NCBI GenBank assembly: GCA_040902535.1
Contig: JBBDXD010000028.1
Span: 86,326-150,325 of the forward strand
Direction: 5' to 3'
Length of the DNA: 64,000 nucleotides
Origin: Dehalococcoidia bacterium
GTDB lineage: Bacteria; Chloroflexota; Dehalococcoidia; DSTF01; JACRBR01
The notes below the pieces were generated by a model that saw only the letters and a list, made by a program, of their open reading frames with translations, was not told the DNA's origin and ran no database searches. A program made the position numbers and the translations under genes. The stretch's first letter is position 1, and each line of letters begins with the position of its first letter. Below, in pieces: positions 60,850 through 64,000 of this stretch.

Positions 60850-60920
60850 CGCGTCCCGCCTCCCGCCTCCCGCCTCCCCGCCTCCCGCCTCCGCTTCCAA
60901 CTTCCAGCTTCCAGCGTCCG
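60850..60920. repeat. CCCGCCTCCCGCCT low-complexity tract
   Basis: GTCCCGCCTCCCGCCTCCC-type words and then CTTCCAACTTCCAGCTTCC fill the gap between the heme gene and the ABC promoter. Confidence 0.65.
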
Positions 60921-60926
60921 CCTACC

Positions 60927-60955
60927 TTTACGTGCACGTCAGGGTCTGTTAGACT
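60927..60955 (+). promoter_or_regulatory. Promoter of the ABC exporter, leaderless layout
   Basis: TTTACG (60927-60932) and TAGACT (60950-60955) are spaced by 17 bases. The ATG at 60964 is 8 bases after the -10, so little or no 5' leader is left. Confidence 0.6.
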
Positions 60956-60963
60956 TCCGCGTC

Positions 60964-62823
60964 ATGGCCCCCACCAAACTAGCCGTACCTCTGCGCCTGC
61001 TGCGTTACGCGCTGCCTTACCGGCAGCGCGTCTTCCTCGTCTGGGGCGCGCTTGCGGGACTGACGGCGTTCCAACTCGCAGGTCCGTGGCTCGTGCAGTA
61101 CGCCATCGACACCGGGTTGGACATCCAGACCGTCGGCGGCGTCGACGTCGCGCTGGGCGATGAGCGGACGCTGATGATCGCCGCCGGGCTGATCGTCGGG
61201 GCGGCAGCGTTCCGGGGCATCTTCCAGTACTTTCAGACGTTCACGGCGGAGTGGCTCGCGCAGCGCTGCGCGTACGACATCCGCAACGACATCTACAACC
61301 ACCTGCAGCGGCTGAGCTTCGCCTACCACGACAAAGCGCAGACCGGGCAGATCATGCAGCGCGCGACCCAAGACGTCGAAGGCGTGCGAATGTTCATCAG
61401 CATGGGCGCGATCCGGCTCGTCTACATCGCGGTGCTGCTGATCGCGACGCTTAGCCTCATGGGCACCACGAACTTGCAGTTGGCGATGATCAGCTGGATC
61501 TTCATCCCGATCACCGCTGCCCTGGCGATCCGCTTCACGTCGCAACTACGGCCGATCATGCTGCGCACGCAGGAACTGCAAGGACGCCTGGGCGTGGTGC
61601 TGCAGGAAAACCTGAGCGGCATGCGCGTGGTGAAGGCATTCGGACGCGAAAACAACGAGCAGCACAAGTTCGATACCGAAGCTGCGGACCTGTTCGACAA
61701 TTCCTACATGTCAAGCCAGCTCCAGGCGAAGTACACACCGCTGCTCACCGGCGTCTGGTCGCTCGCGATGGTCGCGACGGCGTGGGTCGGCGCGAACCAG
61801 ATCGCCGATGGCAACCTGACGGCGGGTGAGCTGGCGAAGTTCCTGCTGTACCTGGCCATGCTCCAGCTTCCGGTGCGGAGCATCGGCTTTATCACCATGC
61901 TGTGGGCGCGCGCCCAATCGTCCGGCCAGCGTATCTACGACATCCTGGACGCCGAATCGGCGGTGCAGGAGAAGGCGAACGCAGCCGAACTGACCGACGT
62001 TAAGGGCCACGTGCGCTTCGACGGCGTGGCGTTCGGCTATGACACGATCAGCCCCGTGCTGCGCGGCGTCGACATCGATGCGAAGCCCGGCCAGGTCGTC
62101 GCGCTGCTCGGCCAGACCGGCTCCGGCAAGTCGACGGTCGTCAATCTTATGCCACGCTTCTACGACGTTACCGGCGGTCGCATCACGATCGACGATGTGG
62201 ACATCCGCGATGTGACGCTGTCGTCGTTGCGGCGCACGTTCGGTATCGTCCAGCAGGACGTCTTCCTGTTCTCAGCGACGATCCGAGAGAACATCGCCTA
62301 CGGCTCCCCTAACGCCTCAAACGACGACGTCGTGCATGTTGCGAAGCTGGCGCGCGTACACGAATTCATCGAACAACTGCCCGACGGGTACGACACCTGG
62401 GTCGGCGAGCGCGGCATCACGCTTTCGGGTGGTCAAAAGCAGCGCATCTCGATCGCGCGCACGCTGCTGCTCGACCCCAAGATCCTCGTGTTCGACGACT
62501 CGACATCGAGCGTCGACACGCAGACGGAATACCTGATTCAGCAGGCACTCGCCGAACTGATGAAGGGCCGCACGACGTTCGTCATCGCGCAGCGGTTGCG
62601 GACCGTGCGCACCGCCGACCAGATCCTGGTGCTGAAGGGCGGCCAGATCGTGGAGCGCGGCCGTCACGAAGAGCTGATTGAGCAGGACGGCCTGTACCGC
62701 CAGATCTACGACGTGGAGCTGCGGGACCAGGAGGAAGCGTACGAGCGCGAGCGCAAGCGCCTCGAGACGCTCGGAGAAGTGCAGGTAGAGGCCGAGGCGG
62801 CGACCGCCGCCGGCGGCGCCTGA
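60964..62823 (+). CDS. ABC exporter half-transporter, non-canonical ATPase site
   Basis: The 619-residue protein has a six-helix exporter domain (about 20-310) and a nucleotide-binding domain with Walker A GQTGSGKST and signature LSGGQKQR. Its Walker B ends FDDSTSSVD: the catalytic Glu is replaced by Asp, as in the degenerate-site partner of heterodimeric exporters such as TM287/288 or BmrC. The C-terminus is a charged tail (YERERKRLETLGE). The next gene, 12 bases downstream, encodes the partner. Substrate unknown (lipid, peptide or drug). Confidence 0.94.
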   Translation: MAPTKLAVPLRLLRYALPYRQRVFLVWGALAGLTAFQLAGPWLVQYAIDTGLDIQTVGGVDVALGDERTLMIAAGLIVGAAAFRGIFQYFQTFTAEWLAQRCAYDIRNDIYNHLQRLSFAYHDKAQTGQIMQRATQDVEGVRMFISMGAIRLVYIAVLLIATLSLMGTTNLQLAMISWIFIPITAALAIRFTSQLRPIMLRTQELQGRLGVVLQENLSGMRVVKAFGRENNEQHKFDTEAADLFDNSYMSSQLQAKYTPLLTGVWSLAMVATAWVGANQIADGNLTAGELAKFLLYLAMLQLPVRSIGFITMLWARAQSSGQRIYDILDAESAVQEKANAAELTDVKGHVRFDGVAFGYDTISPVLRGVDIDAKPGQVVALLGQTGSGKSTVVNLMPRFYDVTGGRITIDDVDIRDVTLSSLRRTFGIVQQDVFLFSATIRENIAYGSPNASNDDVVHVAKLARVHEFIEQLPDGYDTWVGERGITLSGGQKQRISIARTLLLDPKILVFDDSTSSVDTQTEYLIQQALAELMKGRTTFVIAQRLRTVRTADQILVLKGGQIVERGRHEELIEQDGLYRQIYDVELRDQEEAYERERKRLETLGEVQVEAEAATAAGGA

Positions 62824-62835
62824 GCGGAGGACAAC

Positions 62836-64000
62836 TTGGCGTACTGGGGCGGCGGTTCAGCCGGTGGCTGGAGCGGCGGCGGACACTTCGGCGGCGGGCC
62901 AGGGGGCCAGCTTCGTCCGAACTCCCTGCAGCGCAGCACCGACGGCTGGAGCGACGACGAGCTTGGCTCCGTCTATAACCACCGCGTCGTCACGCGGCTG
63001 GCAAAATACGTCGCGCCATACCGCATGCGCCTGCTGCTGGCGCTCACCGGCACGCTCGGCTTCGCCGTCCTCACGCGCACCATGCCGCTCGCCGTCGGCG
63101 GGCTCATCGATGCGGCGGGACGGACCAACTTCGACGACCTCAATCGCTGGGGCTTCATCTACCTGGGGCTCGCGGCCGGCGCGGCTGTGTTCTCGTTCCT
63201 GCAGCTCACGATGTCCGGCTGGATGGGTCATCGCCTGTTGCTGAAGCTCCGCAAGGAGATGTTCGGGCATCTCCAGAAGCTCTCGCTGCGCTTCTACGAC
63301 CGCAACGAAGTGGGTCGCGTGATGTCGCGCGTCACCAGCGACGTGACGTCGCTGCAAGAGCTGATGACCAGCGGCTTCCTGACGATCTTCGGCGACATCG
63401 TCGGCATCGCGTTCTCGGTCGCGTTTTTGCTCTACTTCGACTGGCAACTCGCGCTCGTCACATTCACCGTCATTCCCGTGCTCGTCATCGCCATGCTCGT
63501 CTGGCAGAGCTACTCGCGCAAAGCGTTCATCCGCGTGCGCCAGGCGATCGCGATGGTGAACGCGAACCTGCAGGAGAACGTCTCCGGTGTGCGCGTGATC
63601 CAGAGCCTCTCGCGCGAGGACGAGAACGCCAAGCGCTTCGACCGCATCAACGCTCAGAACCTCGATGCGAACGTCGCCGCCGGCAGGTTGACGGCGGCTG
63701 TGATGCCGCTCGTCGAGATCACGGTGGCGGTCGCGATGGCGCTGGTCATCGGCTATGGCGGTTATCGGGTGATGAACGGCCATCTCGAGATCGCGGTGCT
63801 CATCCCGTTTGTGCTGCAACTCCAGTTGCTCTTCGACCCGGTGCGCGACCTGGTGCTCCAGTACACGCAGCTCCAGCGCGCGATGGCCGGCGGCGAGCGC
63901 GTCATCGAGGTGCTCGACACGAAGCCGGAGTTTGAAGACAAGGCGGACGCACTGGAGTTAGGCGAAGTGGACGGGCGCGTCGACTTCAACAACGTGACGT
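62836..64000 (+). CDS. ABC exporter half-transporter, partial (runs off the window)
   Basis: The visible 388 residues start at TTG 62836, with GGAGG five bases upstream. A Gly/Ser/Trp-rich N-terminus (YWGGGSAGGWSGGGHFGGG) is followed by the exporter domain (RMRLLLALTGTLGFAVLTRTMPL ... SLRFYDRNEVGRVMSRVTSDVTSLQ ... LQENVSGVRVIQSLSREDENAKRF) up to the start of the nucleotide-binding domain, VDGRVDFNNVT. It pairs with the preceding gene. No stop occurs before 64000. Confidence 0.93.
   Translation, partial: MAYWGGGSAGGWSGGGHFGGGPGGQLRPNSLQRSTDGWSDDELGSVYNHRVVTRLAKYVAPYRMRLLLALTGTLGFAVLTRTMPLAVGGLIDAAGRTNFDDLNRWGFIYLGLAAGAAVFSFLQLTMSGWMGHRLLLKLRKEMFGHLQKLSLRFYDRNEVGRVMSRVTSDVTSLQELMTSGFLTIFGDIVGIAFSVAFLLYFDWQLALVTFTVIPVLVIAMLVWQSYSRKAFIRVRQAIAMVNANLQENVSGVRVIQSLSREDENAKRFDRINAQNLDANVAAGRLTAAVMPLVEITVAVAMALVIGYGGYRVMNGHLEIAVLIPFVLQLQLLFDPVRDLVLQYTQLQRAMAGGERVIEVLDTKPEFEDKADALELGEVDGRVDFNNVT

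Overview
The window is GC-rich, densely coded bacterial chromosome. Gene content points to Chloroflexota, probably near Dehalococcoidia: a type III pantothenate kinase next to CoaBC, a nickel superoxide dismutase with its own protease, a fused siroheme decarboxylase beside a chlorite-dismutase-family protein, DUF4389 and DUF885 proteins, and many dispersed intergenic repeats. No rRNA, tRNA or CRISPR array was seen. The phylum is an inference from gene content, not a computed result.

Layout. 1-8,000: coaX-coaBC (coenzyme A), sodN-sodX, an ECF sigma factor with an anti-sigma-like Asp-rich membrane protein, a secreted helical protein and a tandem ThyX-fold protein. 8,000-18,950: enoyl-CoA hydratase, two paralogous R2-type ferritin-like proteins (one with all four metal-binding Glu replaced), the helicase Lhr, a Crp/Fnr regulator, a 2-hydroxyacid dehydrogenase and a phosphotransferase. 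18,985-25,868: a compact BlaI/M56-controlled copper and thiol-redox island (CcdA, TlpA, SCO, BNR protein, cupredoxin, redoxin, two Met-rich membrane proteins) bounded by 108-bp direct repeats, inserted between the phosphotransferase gene and an LLM oxidoreductase gene. 25,860-36,000: LLM oxidoreductase, a gutted sulfatase, DinB, CoA-transferase, DUF4389, PAS histidine kinase and SecA. 36,000-41,450: SWIM protein behind a leader/terminator, a pseudo-receiver, and the CsoR-regulated csoR-copZ-copA operon, whose CopA carries a C-terminal cupredoxin domain. 41,500-48,950: valS behind a ribosome-type attenuator with a four-valine leader peptide, dienelactone hydrolase, CapA, CcsA and a PIG-L deacetylase. 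49,000-58,000: a double Nudix protein, a Nudix protein with an unknown C-terminal domain, SRPBCC, a phosphotransferase, DoxX, Tag, and a locus where copies of the tag and DUF885 gene ends flank two different cargo genes. 58,000-64,000: aldo-keto reductase, AhbA-AhbB fusion, coproheme-decarboxylase-like protein, and a heterodimeric ABC exporter cut by the window end.

How the genes fit together. Two copper systems are present: cytoplasmic export by CsoR-CopZ-CopA, and the island's extracytoplasmic electron-transfer, thiol and copper-handling proteins. SCO, TlpA, CcdA and CcsA all serve cytochrome c or copper-oxidase maturation, and AhbAB plus the chlorite-dismutase-family protein would supply heme, so an aerobic respiratory lifestyle is likely. 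The most notable new-looking items are the valS Val-codon attenuator, the direct-repeat-bounded island, the CopA-cupredoxin fusion, the active/dead diiron pair, and the tandem ThyX protein with its signature motif split over two halves.
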